From the NCBI GenBank assembly GCA_963765815.1, contig CAVXXT010000008.1, positions 62,001-126,000 on the forward strand: a stretch of DNA of 64,000 nt, in the 5' to 3' direction. The notes beneath the pieces were generated by a model. The model was not told the origin of the DNA. It made no database searches and saw nothing but the letters and a program-made list of their open reading frames with translations. The position numbers and the translations under genes are program-made. This document shows, in pieces, positions 52,579 to 60,769 of the stretch (the first letter of the stretch is position 1; the number at the start of each line of letters is the position of its first letter). The stretch comes from DATLNF01 sp963765815 (GTDB lineage Bacteria > Actinomycetota > Actinomycetes > BP-191).

Positions 52579-53765
52579 GTCATGATCTTGTGCTCAATCC
52601 ACAGGAAGGGCGGGCTCAACCGGTTGTTGCAACGGGCCTCTGATGGAGAGGCTTGGTCATGGCTGGTTCTCGGATGTCGGAGCAGGATCGGGTTCGGATC
52701 GAGACGTTGTGGGCGGAGGGTCGGTCGATCCCGCACATCGCCGGGGTGATCGGCCGTCATCGGAGCACCGTCTGGCGAGAGCTGGCGGGACGGAACTCCT
52801 ACCGTCACGGGCCGAAGAACCCGCAGGGTCGGCAGCGTGGTGGTGTCTACCGGTGGGGTTACGACGCGACGTGGGCCCAGGACGCGGCGTGGCGGGTGGC
52901 TCGTCGACGCCGCGCTGCGAAGCTCTCGGTCGGCACTGAGCTGCGGGAGCTCGTCGTCGGGATGCTGCGGCAGCGCTGGTCTCCGCAGCAGATCGCGGCC
53001 AGTCTTCGTCGGGACTATCCCGACCAGCCGGAGATGTGGGTGTCGCACGAGACGATCTACCGGGCGATCTACGTGCAGTCACGCGGTGGGCTGCGCGAGG
53101 AGCTGACCCGCCAGGTCGCGCTGCGCTCGGGCCGGGCGAGCCGACGCAAGCAGACCGTGCCCGGGGGCGCAGTGCGCTCGGCGAGAGCGTGGATCACACC
53201 AGACCTGCACATCAGCCAGCGGCCGGCCGAAGCGGCCGACCGGGCCGTGCCTGGTCATTGGGAGGGGGATCTGCTGATTGGTGCCGGTGGCCGCTCGGCG
53301 ATCATCACCCTGGTCGAGCGCAGCACCCGCTACGTGATGCTCGGCAAGCTCCCCGGCGACCGAGCCAGCGAAGCGGTCATCGGCGTGCTGTCCGACCTGA
53401 TCGGCCGGCTTCCGGAGCACCTGCGCCGATCGCTGGCCTGGGACTGCGGCACGGAGCTCGCTCAGCATGCGAAGTTCACGGTCGAATCAGGCTGCCCGGT
53501 CTACTTCTGCGACCCGCACAGCCCCTGGCAGCGCGGCAGCAACGAGAACACCAACGGCCTGCTCCGCCAGTACTTCCCCAAAGGCGAGGCCGACTTCCGC
53601 ACCATCAGCCAGGACGAACTCGACGACGTCGCCGCCGGTCTCAACGGTCGACCCCGCATGACCCTTGACTGGAACAATCCAGCCGAGGCACTCAACGCGC
53701 TGCTCGTTGCATCAGCCGCTTGAGACCGCCGCGTCGTTCCTGTGGATTGAGCACAAGATCATGAC
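52579..53765. mobile_element. IS30-family insertion sequence
   Basis: A complete 1187-bp element bounded by 29-bp perfect inverted repeats (52579-52607 and 53737-53765). It contains one transposase gene of 354 codons. The outermost bases (GTCA...TGAC) may belong to the target. No clear direct target duplication is visible. It sits in a gap between the serS-HAD run and the convergent bpa operon, interrupting no gene. The same repeats bound the decayed element at 43521-44467. Confidence 0.92.
52659..53723 (+). CDS. IS30-family transposase
   Basis: A 354-residue DDE transposase. The N-terminal helix-turn-helix region is EQDRVRIETLWAEGRSIPHIAGVIGRHRSTVWREL (about 8-45 by position). The catalytic domain shows HWEGDLLIG (first Asp), WDCGTELAQH (second Asp) and NENTNGLLRQYFPKG (Glu), the IS30 pattern. 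ATG 52659 follows GGAGAGG. The gene is uninterrupted, so the element may be active and could also act on the related element 8 kb away. Confidence 0.95.
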   Translation: MAGSRMSEQDRVRIETLWAEGRSIPHIAGVIGRHRSTVWRELAGRNSYRHGPKNPQGRQRGGVYRWGYDATWAQDAAWRVARRRRAAKLSVGTELRELVVGMLRQRWSPQQIAASLRRDYPDQPEMWVSHETIYRAIYVQSRGGLREELTRQVALRSGRASRRKQTVPGGAVRSARAWITPDLHISQRPAEAADRAVPGHWEGDLLIGAGGRSAIITLVERSTRYVMLGKLPGDRASEAVIGVLSDLIGRLPEHLRRSLAWDCGTELAQHAKFTVESGCPVYFCDPHSPWQRGSNENTNGLLRQYFPKGEADFRTISQDELDDVAAGLNGRPRMTLDWNNPAEALNALLVASAA

Positions 53766-53773
53766 CTGGGTCG

Positions 53774-54292
53774 TCAGAGGTAGGGGCCGCCGGTCTGGGG
53801 GGGCGGGCCGGGCTCGCCGCCGGGGAGCGCGCGACGGCGCTGCGACTCCTCGAGCTGGCTGCGCATCGCCATCTGCTGCGCGAAGATCGCGGTCTGGATG
53901 CCGTGGAAGACGCCTTCGAGCCAGCCCACCAGCTGCGCCTGCGCGATCCGCAGCTCGGCGTCGGTCGGCGTCGTGTTCTCGTCGAAGGGCAACGAGAGCC
54001 GGCTGAGCTCCTCGCGCAGCTCGGGCGCGAGCCCCTCGGCCAGCTCGCGCACCGACGTCTGGTGGATGTCGCGCAGCCGGCTGCGCGAGGCCTCGTCCAG
54101 CGGCGCCGACTTCACCTCTTCGAGCAGCTGCTTGATCATCGTGCCGATCCGCATGACCTTGGCGGGCTGCTCGACCAGGTCGGTGAGTCCGGCGACGCCG
54201 CCACCGGTCCCCTCGATGGACGGCTCCTGCTCCGGGTGGGGTCCGACGGAGGCGTCGACGACCTCGACGGTGGGCTCGGGCTGCTCGGTCAT
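53774..54292 (-). CDS. bpa: Bacterial proteasome activator (Bpa/PafE, DUF2587)
   Basis: A 172-residue helical ring-forming protein that opens the 20S proteasome gate without ATP. The conserved core is IAQAQLVGWLEGVFHGIQTA (about 120-139), followed by FAQQMAMRSQLEE. The C-terminus ends GGPYL, close to the GQYL tail that docks into the proteasome alpha ring in mycobacteria. Length matches the mycobacterial protein (174). ATG 54292 has AGGA eight bases upstream; 54301 is an alternative. It overlaps the oxidoreductase gene by 4 nt. No proteasome genes are in the window. Confidence 0.92.
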   Translation of the reverse strand: MTEQPEPTVEVVDASVGPHPEQEPSIEGTGGGVAGLTDLVEQPAKVMRIGTMIKQLLEEVKSAPLDEASRSRLRDIHQTSVRELAEGLAPELREELSRLSLPFDENTTPTDAELRIAQAQLVGWLEGVFHGIQTAIFAQQMAMRSQLEESQRRRALPGGEPGPPPQTGGPYL

Positions 54293-55287
54293 GGCGACCA
54301 TCCTGCCGCATCGGTGACGAGCAGCACCTTGCCCACGTGCTCGCTCGCCCCGACCGCCCGGTGCGCCTCGGCGGCGTCGGCGAGCGGCAGCGCCCGGTCG
54401 ATCACCGGGCGCACCGCACCGGATGACACCATCGGCCACACGTGCGCCTCGACGTCGGCGACGATCGCGCTCTTGTCGTCCGAAGGTCGCGAGCGCAGCG
54501 CCGTGGCCGCGACGCTCGCGCGCTTGACCAGCAGCCGCCCGAGGTCGAGCTCGCCCTTCGTCCCGCCCTGCAGTCCGATGACGACCAGCCGCCCGCCGAC
54601 GGCGAGCACGTCCACGTTCTGCGCGAGGTAGCGCCCGCCGATGATGTCGAGCACGACGTCGGCACCGCGACCGTCGGTGACCGAGCGCACCCGCGCGACG
54701 AAGTCCTCGGCGGTGTAGTCGAACCCGTCCGACGCGCCGAGCTCGAGGCAGCGCCTGACCTTCGCCGCGCTCCCGGCGGTGACGACGACCCGCGCGCCGA
54801 GCGCCACCGCGACCTGGATCGCGGTCGTGCCGATGCCGCTCGCACCGCCGTGCACCAGGAGCGTCTCGCCCGCGGTCAGCCGGCCGACCGTCACGAGGTT
54901 GCTCCAGACCGTGCACGCCGCCTCCGGCAGTGCCGCCGACTCGACCAGGCTCACGCCGGCCGGCACCGGCAGACAGTGGCCCTCGTCGGCGACTGCCAGC
55001 TCGGCGTACCCGCCGCCCGGGAGCAGCGCGCAGACCTCGTCGCCGACCCGCCACCGAGCCACTCCGGGACCGAGCGCCGCGACGCGTCCGCTGCACTCGA
55101 GGCCGAGGATGTCCGACGCCCCCGGAGGCGGTGGGTAGAAGCCCTGGCGCTGCAGCAGGTCGGCCCGGTTGACCGTGGTCGCCGCGACCTCGATCAGCAC
55201 CTGGCCCTCGGTGGGCACCGGATCCGGGGCGTCGCCGTACCGCAGCGCCTCCGGTCCGCCGGGGGTGTCGACGGTGATCGCGCGCAT
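54289..55287 (-). CDS. NAD(P)H-quinone oxidoreductase (zinc-independent MDR family)
   Basis: A 332-residue medium-chain dehydrogenase/reductase of the quinone-oxidoreductase type. The start is MRAITVDTPGGPEALRYG; the family motif TTVNRADLLQRQGFYPPPPG follows. The nucleotide-binding motif is LVHGGASGIGTTAIQVA. It lacks structural zinc cysteines. It would reduce quinones or similar acceptors with NADPH. It precedes bpa with an ATGA overlap, so both are transcribed together. Confidence 0.9.
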   Translation of the reverse strand: MRAITVDTPGGPEALRYGDAPDPVPTEGQVLIEVAATTVNRADLLQRQGFYPPPPGASDILGLECSGRVAALGPGVARWRVGDEVCALLPGGGYAELAVADEGHCLPVPAGVSLVESAALPEAACTVWSNLVTVGRLTAGETLLVHGGASGIGTTAIQVAVALGARVVVTAGSAAKVRRCLELGASDGFDYTAEDFVARVRSVTDGRGADVVLDIIGGRYLAQNVDVLAVGGRLVVIGLQGGTKGELDLGRLLVKRASVAATALRSRPSDDKSAIVADVEAHVWPMVSSGAVRPVIDRALPLADAAEAHRAVGASEHVGKVLLVTDAAGWSP

Positions 55288-55318
55288 GGTCGTGACTGTA
55301 GGGGGCATGCCATGGGGC

Positions 55319-55762
55319 ATGACTGACGAGAAGCGCTGCATCGTGGCCTGCACCGACGACACCGGGCGGTACGCCGCCACCGTGACCGCGGCCGCGGGCC
55401 GGGCCAAGGACTCCGGCGCCTGCGTGATCCTCTACGACGTCGCTGCGCCGTCCGCGCTGACCAGCCCCCGGCCCAACATCTGGGCGGGCGAGGGCGAGCG
55501 GGAGGTCTACGACCACCCGCTCAGCCCGGTCGACCTGGAGAAGCTCGGCCGGCATGACTTCGCCCTGCAGGTGCAGGGCCTGCGCGACGACGGCGTCGAC
55601 GCCTACGGCTGGCTGCCGGACCACGCCGGTGGTGCGGCGCTGGCCGAGTACGCCGCCCAGCAGAACGCGCAGCTCGTGCTGGTGCCCGCGCGGATCGACG
55701 AGCCCGACTACCTCACCGCGGGCGACTCGTCGACGTCGTCGCTGCAGGTCGAGGTCGTCTAG
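55319..55762 (+). CDS. Universal stress protein-like protein
   Basis: A 147-residue protein beginning KRCIVACTDDTGRYAATVTAAAG, similar to the first strand and helix of UspA-fold proteins. The middle (HDFALQVQGLRDDGVDAYGW) and the strand AQLVLVPARI near the end fit the fold, but the Usp ATP-binding loop is not clear. ATG 55319 is chosen; an ATG at 55307 would add four residues. Divergent from the oxidoreductase gene. Tentative family. Confidence 0.6.
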   Translation: MTDEKRCIVACTDDTGRYAATVTAAAGRAKDSGACVILYDVAAPSALTSPRPNIWAGEGEREVYDHPLSPVDLEKLGRHDFALQVQGLRDDGVDAYGWLPDHAGGAALAEYAAQQNAQLVLVPARIDEPDYLTAGDSSTSSLQVEVV

Positions 55763-55768
55763 TACCCG

Positions 55769-55774
55769 TAGGGT
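55769..55774 (+). promoter_or_regulatory. -10 element (TAGGGT) of a leaderless gene
   Basis: TAGGGT, six bases, then the ATG at 55781. Confidence 0.6.
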
Positions 55775-55780
55775 TGGTCC

Positions 55781-56509
55781 ATGCGTCGCGCTGTCCTCTC
55801 TCTGCTCGCCGCATGCCTGCTCGCTGCGCTGCCGGCCTCCGCCGCTGACGCTCAGCCCGCGTCGGCTCGCGTGCAGGTCATCGACTTCCAGTACACGCCG
55901 TCCGCGACCACGGTCGCGGTCGGCGGCACGGTCGAGTGGGTGTGGGAGGGCTCGAGCCAGCACTCGGTGACGGCCCGCGACGGCTCCTTCGACGAGTTGA
56001 GGGAGCGCAACGGGCGGTTCGCCTTCGTGTTCCGCACCGCGGGCCGCTACGAGTACTTCTGCCGGATCCACCCCGACGTGATGGTGGCGGCCGTGACGGT
56101 CCAGGGCGGTACGACGGCGCCCGCGTCGCCGACACCGGCGCCGACCACGGCGAAGCCGTCTCCGTCGCCGACGACCGCGCGTCCGAGTCCGTCCGCGTCG
56201 ACGGCCTCGGCCACGCCCTCCCCGCTGCCGTCGCCGACGACGGCGGCGCCGAGCCCCAGCCCGAGCCTCTTGCCGTCGCCGTCCCGCACCCCGTCGACGT
56301 CGCCTTCGGCGAGCCCGACACGTTCGGTCGTCCCGTCGGCGGTGTCGTCGACATCGGCGCCCCTGGCGACGCTCGACGAGCCGCGGCCGAAGGACCGGAC
56401 CGGTCTGGCCATCGCGCTGGCCCTCGGCGTGGCGGCCGCCGGCTTCGGCCTCGGTGCGCTCCTGCTGCTGCAGGGACGTCCGCGCCGACTGCCCGCCGCG
56501 CCGGAGTGA
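55781..56509 (+). CDS. Membrane-anchored cupredoxin-domain protein
   Basis: A 242-residue exported protein. Signal peptide 1-22. A plastocyanin-like domain (about 28-108) has all copper ligands: His61 (QHSV), Cys94, His97 and Met101 (FCRIHPDVM). A Pro/Ser/Thr-rich stalk (about 110-200) leads to a C-terminal transmembrane helix (about 210-230) and a basic tail. It probably carries electrons or copper at the cell surface. Leaderless start. Confidence 0.85.
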   Translation: MRRAVLSLLAACLLAALPASAADAQPASARVQVIDFQYTPSATTVAVGGTVEWVWEGSSQHSVTARDGSFDELRERNGRFAFVFRTAGRYEYFCRIHPDVMVAAVTVQGGTTAPASPTPAPTTAKPSPSPTTARPSPSASTASATPSPLPSPTTAAPSPSPSLLPSPSRTPSTSPSASPTRSVVPSAVSSTSAPLATLDEPRPKDRTGLAIALALGVAAAGFGLGALLLLQGRPRRLPAAPE

Positions 56510-56515
56510 TCGCCG

Positions 56516-57418
56516 TCAGCTGACGGCCGGCGCGGCGGGGTCCGCCGTCCGAGAACGGCGACGGCGTACGACGACCGCGCCCACCGCGCCCAACGCGAGC
56601 ACCGCCGCGAAGGGGAGCAGTGCGCCGGCGACGGTCGCCACGACGACCGCGCTCGTCGTGAACGCCGACCACCCGCCGCGCAGCCCAGTGAGGAATCCGC
56701 GCTCGCCGTCATCGGGCACGATCGGCGTTGCGTCGTCGGCGGTGAGCAGCAGGGTGAGGGTGGCGTCCTCGACCCGGCCCTCGAGACTGCGCAGGCGGGC
56801 CTCCATCGACTCGACCTCGGCCTCCCGGTTGGCGACCTCGCGCTCGAGGCTGACCACCTCGGCCAGGCTGCCCGCGCGGCCGAGCAGGGCGCGCACCCGG
56901 TCTGCGCTGGCCTTGGCGGTGCGGAGCCTCGCCTCGAGGTCCACGAGCTGCTCGGTCACGTCCTCCGACGTCACGGTCTGGCCGAGCGGCCTGCCGAGGC
57001 GGCCGAGCGACGTCAGCAGGCGGGTGAACTGCGCGGGCGGGACCTTGAAGGTCAGTGAGGCGGTCGCGTCCTCGTCGAGCGAGGACTGCTGGGCCGACAG
57101 CATGCCGCCGACGCCGGCGACCTGGGTGATCGCGCTCGAGGAGGCGGCGGTGACGTCCTCGACCTCGACGCGCACTTCTCCGACGTACGCAATGGCCCGG
57201 TCGGTCGTGGGCGGCCGACCGCGGGTCGGCGCCTTCGATGTGCCGTTGGTGGTGCCGAGCTGCTCGGCGGGTGCGCCGGCGGAGTCGGCCGCGGGGGGAG
57301 CAGCGGTGTCGGCCTTGCCGCTGGCCGCTCTCGAGTCACCGGAGTCGTCACCGCCTCCGCACGAGCTCAGCAGAACGAGAATGAGTGCGGCGGCGGCGAT
57401 GCGGGCGGACCTGCGCAT
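56516..57418 (-). CDS. DUF4349 lipoprotein
   Basis: A 300-residue protein. The lipobox is LSSC (Cys20). A linker (25-70) is followed by the DUF4349 domain with DRAIAYVGEVRVEVEDV, a coiled-coil stretch (VDLEARLRTAKASADRVRALL, given by position about 160-200) and a C-terminal hydrophobic helix with VRRRRSR. DUF4349 proteins are surface-exposed with an unknown role. Convergent with the cupredoxin gene. Confidence 0.85.
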   Translation of the reverse strand: MRRSARIAAAALILVLLSSCGGGDDSGDSRAASGKADTAAPPAADSAGAPAEQLGTTNGTSKAPTRGRPPTTDRAIAYVGEVRVEVEDVTAASSSAITQVAGVGGMLSAQQSSLDEDATASLTFKVPPAQFTRLLTSLGRLGRPLGQTVTSEDVTEQLVDLEARLRTAKASADRVRALLGRAGSLAEVVSLEREVANREAEVESMEARLRSLEGRVEDATLTLLLTADDATPIVPDDGERGFLTGLRGGWSAFTTSAVVVATVAGALLPFAAVLALGAVGAVVVRRRRSRTADPAAPAVS

Positions 57419-57588
57419 GGGATTCCCCTGACGGTCACGGAGTGCTCGTGCCGATGTGACGAAGCCGGCGACCTCACGGTTGCCTGACGGCAGGACTTTC
57501 CGGTCACGGCTCGGCGTCGATCGCGCGTCGTACCGGTGTGTTCACGTCCGTCGCGCGTCGTCCGGCGATTTTGGGGTAACCCAACGAC

Positions 57589-57861
57589 ATGGCCCTGACC
57601 CTCAGCCCCCAGAACCCGCCGGCGCTCACCCCCGACAGCCCGCTGACTCGCGTGCTCGCGTTCGTCGGCTGCGGCCTGGCCGGGTTCGTCCTGATGGGCG
57701 TGCTGAGCCTGCACATCTGGCCGTCCGTGCTGCCCTACTCGCAGTTCCTCGTCACGCAGGGCGCTGGTCTGGCCGTCGCGGTCTTCATCGCGGTCGTCTG
57801 CGGCATCGCCGGTCTCATCGCCTGTGTCGCCCGCTGCGACTCCGACGCCGACTGGGATTAG
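57589..57861 (+). CDS. Small two-helix membrane protein
   Basis: A 90-residue protein with two hydrophobic helices (about 20-40 and 60-82) separated by a short loop and an acidic tail (CDSDADWD). Four cysteines lie in or near the helices. No family recognised. It is convergent with the esterase gene, 9 nt away. Confidence 0.6.
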   Translation: MALTLSPQNPPALTPDSPLTRVLAFVGCGLAGFVLMGVLSLHIWPSVLPYSQFLVTQGAGLAVAVFIAVVCGIAGLIACVARCDSDADWD

Positions 57862-57870
57862 TCCGGTCGA

Positions 57871-58596
57871 TCACACGATCTGGCTGAGGTAGTGGGGGAG
57901 CATCGCCCGCCAGGTCGGCCAGTTGTGCTCGTAGTCCGGACCCCAGCCCTCGACCCGGTTGGGCACGCCCTTCGCGCCGAGCACCTCCGCCACCCGCCAC
58001 GACTGACCGATGTCCTCGTAGTCGCCCTCGCCGGACGCCAGGACGACGTACCGCGAGCGCAGCGTCTCCAGGAGCTCCCCGTCCAGTCCGGGCATGAAGT
58101 CGAGGGGCGAGGAGTAGAAGAGGTCGTCGTCCCACTGACCGTCCATGAAGCGGCTGATGTCGTAGGTCCCGCTCATGCAGATGGCGTGCGTGAAGACGTC
58201 GGGGTAGCGGCACTGCACGGCGAGCGCGTTGAACGCGCCGATCGACGATCCGGTCGCGATCACGCCGATCGACTCGCTCCCGCAGTCGGTCCGGATCGCC
58301 GGCACCAGCTCGTGCCGGACGAACTCGTGGAAGCCGTTGAGCAGCCACGTGCGGTAGCGCGGGGTGCCTTCCTCGTTGACCATCGCCCGCCCGGCGACGC
58401 TGTCGCAGGAGTAGACCTTGATGCGGCCCCCCTCGACCAGCTCGCCGAGCGCGTCGACCAGGCGCATCCGCTCGATCTCCTCGGCGTCCCCGCCGGCGGT
58501 CGGGAAGACGAGCACGGGCAGCCCGAACGTCCCCCATCGCGTGACCGAGATGTCGCGCTCGATGCGCGGCGAGTACCACCGGTTGAAGCTCTTCAT
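57871..58596 (-). CDS. Esterase-fold protein A of the ATP-grasp cluster
   Basis: A 241-residue alpha/beta-hydrolase of the putative-esterase (PF00756) family. The nucleophile elbow is ATGSSIGAFNA with Ser118; a late acidic segment (GEGDYEDIG) and YEHNWPTW supply likely Asp/Glu and His. No signal peptide, so it acts in the cytosol. Relatives include enterochelin esterases and antigen-85-like enzymes. It follows esterase B with an 11-nt gap on the same strand, so the two are co-expressed. Substrate unknown. Confidence 0.8.
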   Translation of the reverse strand: MKSFNRWYSPRIERDISVTRWGTFGLPVLVFPTAGGDAEEIERMRLVDALGELVEGGRIKVYSCDSVAGRAMVNEEGTPRYRTWLLNGFHEFVRHELVPAIRTDCGSESIGVIATGSSIGAFNALAVQCRYPDVFTHAICMSGTYDISRFMDGQWDDDLFYSSPLDFMPGLDGELLETLRSRYVVLASGEGDYEDIGQSWRVAEVLGAKGVPNRVEGWGPDYEHNWPTWRAMLPHYLSQIV

Positions 58597-58607
58597 CGGC
58601 GTTGCTC

Positions 58608-59693
58608 TCATTCGTAGACGAGACGGTGCGGGCCCGGGAAGAGCCAGGTGAGGCCTTCCCGCAACCGGTCCCGCCAACTCTGCCAGTTGTGCCCGTCACG
58701 CGACTCGACGTACCGGACGTCCATCCCGGTCGACTGCAGCAGCGGCACCATCGAGCGGTTGGGGTAGATCAGCGGCTCGTAGATGCCGCAGCTCATGAAG
58801 ACGCGGTCGGCGACCTTGTGCGGTCGGTCGCGGAACGCGTTGACGAACTTCACGACCGGGTCGAACACCGGCCCGCCGCCGTGGTCCATCCCGATGTCGG
58901 TGAAGGCGAAGGACCCGGACTGCACCAGCAGCGAGCCGAACGCCTTGGGGTGGCGGGCGGCGGTCGACAGGGACGCGACGCCGCCGAAGCTCGACCCCAT
59001 CACGCACCGGCCGGCGGGTGTGCCGATGAGCGGGAAGAGCCGCTCCATCTCCGGCACCAGCTCGCTCGTCACGAACCTGGCATGCCCGGCGTGGTTGGCG
59101 TACTCCCTGAGCCGATCGCCGGGGTCGATCAGCGCGACGACGACCGGCGCCATCTCGTTGCGGTGGATGAGGTTGTCGAGCACGGTGCCGAGCGACGCGT
59201 AGTTGAGGTAGTCGGTGCCGTCGTGGACGACGAGCAGCGGGTACGACGCCGCGCGCCGGAAGCGGGCGGGGAGGTAGACCTTCACCACGGCGTCTCGCTT
59301 GAGCGCCTTGCTCGGCACGACTACCTGCTCGAGCAGCCCCGGCCTGCTGTCGGGGTGGTGCTCGGCCCATGACGGCGGCTCGTAGCCCGCCGCGTGGCAG
59401 ACGGAGTTGCTCCCCACGGGGTTCTGCGCGCGCAGGGGGTTCAGCGGGTCGTCGATGAGCTCGCCGTGTCCGCCCCGGACGACGTCGTACTTGTACTCCA
59501 TGCGCGACGTCTCGGGCAGGTCGATGACGACGTACCAGAGGTCGGTGCCGTGGATGCGGCGCAGCGGCTGGTCGCCGGGCAGACCGTAGACGCTGTGCTT
59601 GAGCCAGACGGAGTCGGCCTCACCGCGGAAGAGGAAGGTGCATCGGGTGCCTTCGACGACCGGCACCGGGTGGGTGGCGAGGAACTCGTCCAC
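58608..59693 (-). CDS. Esterase-fold protein B (enterochelin esterase-like) of the ATP-grasp cluster
   Basis: A 361-residue alpha/beta-hydrolase with an N-terminal Ig-like domain (about 15-110: CTFLFRGEADSVWL and DLWYVVIDLPETSRMEYKYDV), as in enterochelin esterases that cut siderophore esters. The catalytic elbow is CVMGSSFGGVAS, and SRDGHNWQSWR carries the histidine. The annotated GTG at 59693 has no ribosome site, and the same frame continues upstream as 26 plausible residues to a CTG at 59771 that overlaps the preceding stop by 4 nt (CTGA). The longer form is likely. Confidence 0.82.
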   Translation of the reverse strand: MDEFLATHPVPVVEGTRCTFLFRGEADSVWLKHSVYGLPGDQPLRRIHGTDLWYVVIDLPETSRMEYKYDVVRGGHGELIDDPLNPLRAQNPVGSNSVCHAAGYEPPSWAEHHPDSRPGLLEQVVVPSKALKRDAVVKVYLPARFRRAASYPLLVVHDGTDYLNYASLGTVLDNLIHRNEMAPVVVALIDPGDRLREYANHAGHARFVTSELVPEMERLFPLIGTPAGRCVMGSSFGGVASLSTAARHPKAFGSLLVQSGSFAFTDIGMDHGGGPVFDPVVKFVNAFRDRPHKVADRVFMSCGIYEPLIYPNRSMVPLLQSTGMDVRYVESRDGHNWQSWRDRLREGLTWLFPGPHRLVYE

Positions 59694-59767
59694 CGCGGCG
59701 TGGTCGAGGTCGCGACGCTCCTTGAGCCGGTTGATCGCCAGCTTGGCGCCGCGACCCGAGGTGTCGC

Positions 59768-60733
59768 TCAGGCTGCCTCACCGCCCCGGGTCGTGAGCGC
59801 GCGGCCGTCCGGCCGGATCAGCCGCGCGCCGTCGAGGGTGACGTGCCCTCCATGAGCTGGGTCGCCGTCGACGACCGCGCGGGTGCCCTCGTCCAGAGCG
59901 AGGCACTTCAACGGCGCGAACCGCCTTGCGAGGATCGCCATCCGGTCGCGGTCCTGCAGGTGCAGTCGATGCTGCGCGTCCGGCAGTGGGAGCACGCCGC
60001 GGCAGAGGCCGATCCCGGCGTCGAAGAGCTCGGCGTGCGCGGCGCCCTGCGGCGCCCGGTCGTGGAAGAGCACGATCCGCTCGGAGATCGCCATCGCGCC
60101 GGCGGACCAGGCGACGACCGGCCGGTCGCCGAGCGCCGCCCCCACGTTGAACATGTGCAGGCAGGCCTGCAGCACGCCGACGTGCCCGCCTGCAATCGCC
60201 AGGGATCCGGCGCGGCCGAGCAGCGCGGCCACCTCGTCACGATGAGCGGCGACGCCGGCCCGGGTGTGCGGCGGCCAGCGGTCGTAGAACTCGCCGTAGA
60301 CCTCGCGGGTGACGCTGAAGTGGTGCTCGTCGAGAGCTCTGACCCCGTCGATGGCGTCAGCGAGCTCGGTGGCGTGGACCTCCGCGTGGCCGCCCCGGCG
60401 CTGGACGGCGTACGCCGCCTCCATCGCGTGGTCGAGTCGCAGCTGGTAGATCTCCTGCATCTCCTGGAGCACCGAGTCCCGCAGGCGGACGGCCTCGTGG
60501 TACTCCGGGTCGTGGTGCAGCACGTCGACCCATCGGCGGAACAGCTGCAGGTTGATCGTCGCGCCGCCGACGGCTGACTCCAGCACGGCGGAGTCGAGGT
60601 CGGCGTCTTCGGTCTCACGCTCTTCCCACCCCGCGGTGACGGTGGCGATCGGCCCGGGGATGTCGAGCGCGGCCAGGGTCTGGGGCAGGTTGGGCCGCGG
60701 CCCCTGCGGGCCGAGCAGGATGACTGTGCTCAT
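59768..60733 (-). CDS. Peptidase S51/type 1 glutamine amidotransferase-like protein
   Basis: A 321-residue protein. The segment VVAWSAGAMAISERIVLFHD contains the nucleophile-elbow Ser of the S51 family (peptidase E, cyanophycinase). The flanking GGHVGVLQACLHMF resembles the glycine-rich approach of these folds. Peptidase E cleaves Asp-X dipeptides and cyanophycinase cleaves Asp-Arg units, so this protein may trim or recycle a peptide-like product of the ATP-grasp ligases. It is followed by esterase B in an overlapping arrangement. Specificity unknown. Confidence 0.72.
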   Translation of the reverse strand: MSTVILLGPQGPRPNLPQTLAALDIPGPIATVTAGWEERETEDADLDSAVLESAVGGATINLQLFRRWVDVLHHDPEYHEAVRLRDSVLQEMQEIYQLRLDHAMEAAYAVQRRGGHAEVHATELADAIDGVRALDEHHFSVTREVYGEFYDRWPPHTRAGVAAHRDEVAALLGRAGSLAIAGGHVGVLQACLHMFNVGAALGDRPVVAWSAGAMAISERIVLFHDRAPQGAAHAELFDAGIGLCRGVLPLPDAQHRLHLQDRDRMAILARRFAPLKCLALDEGTRAVVDGDPAHGGHVTLDGARLIRPDGRALTTRGGEAA

Positions 60734-60769
60734 CGAGCGCGGGACGACGCTGGCATCAGGTCTGCTTGC

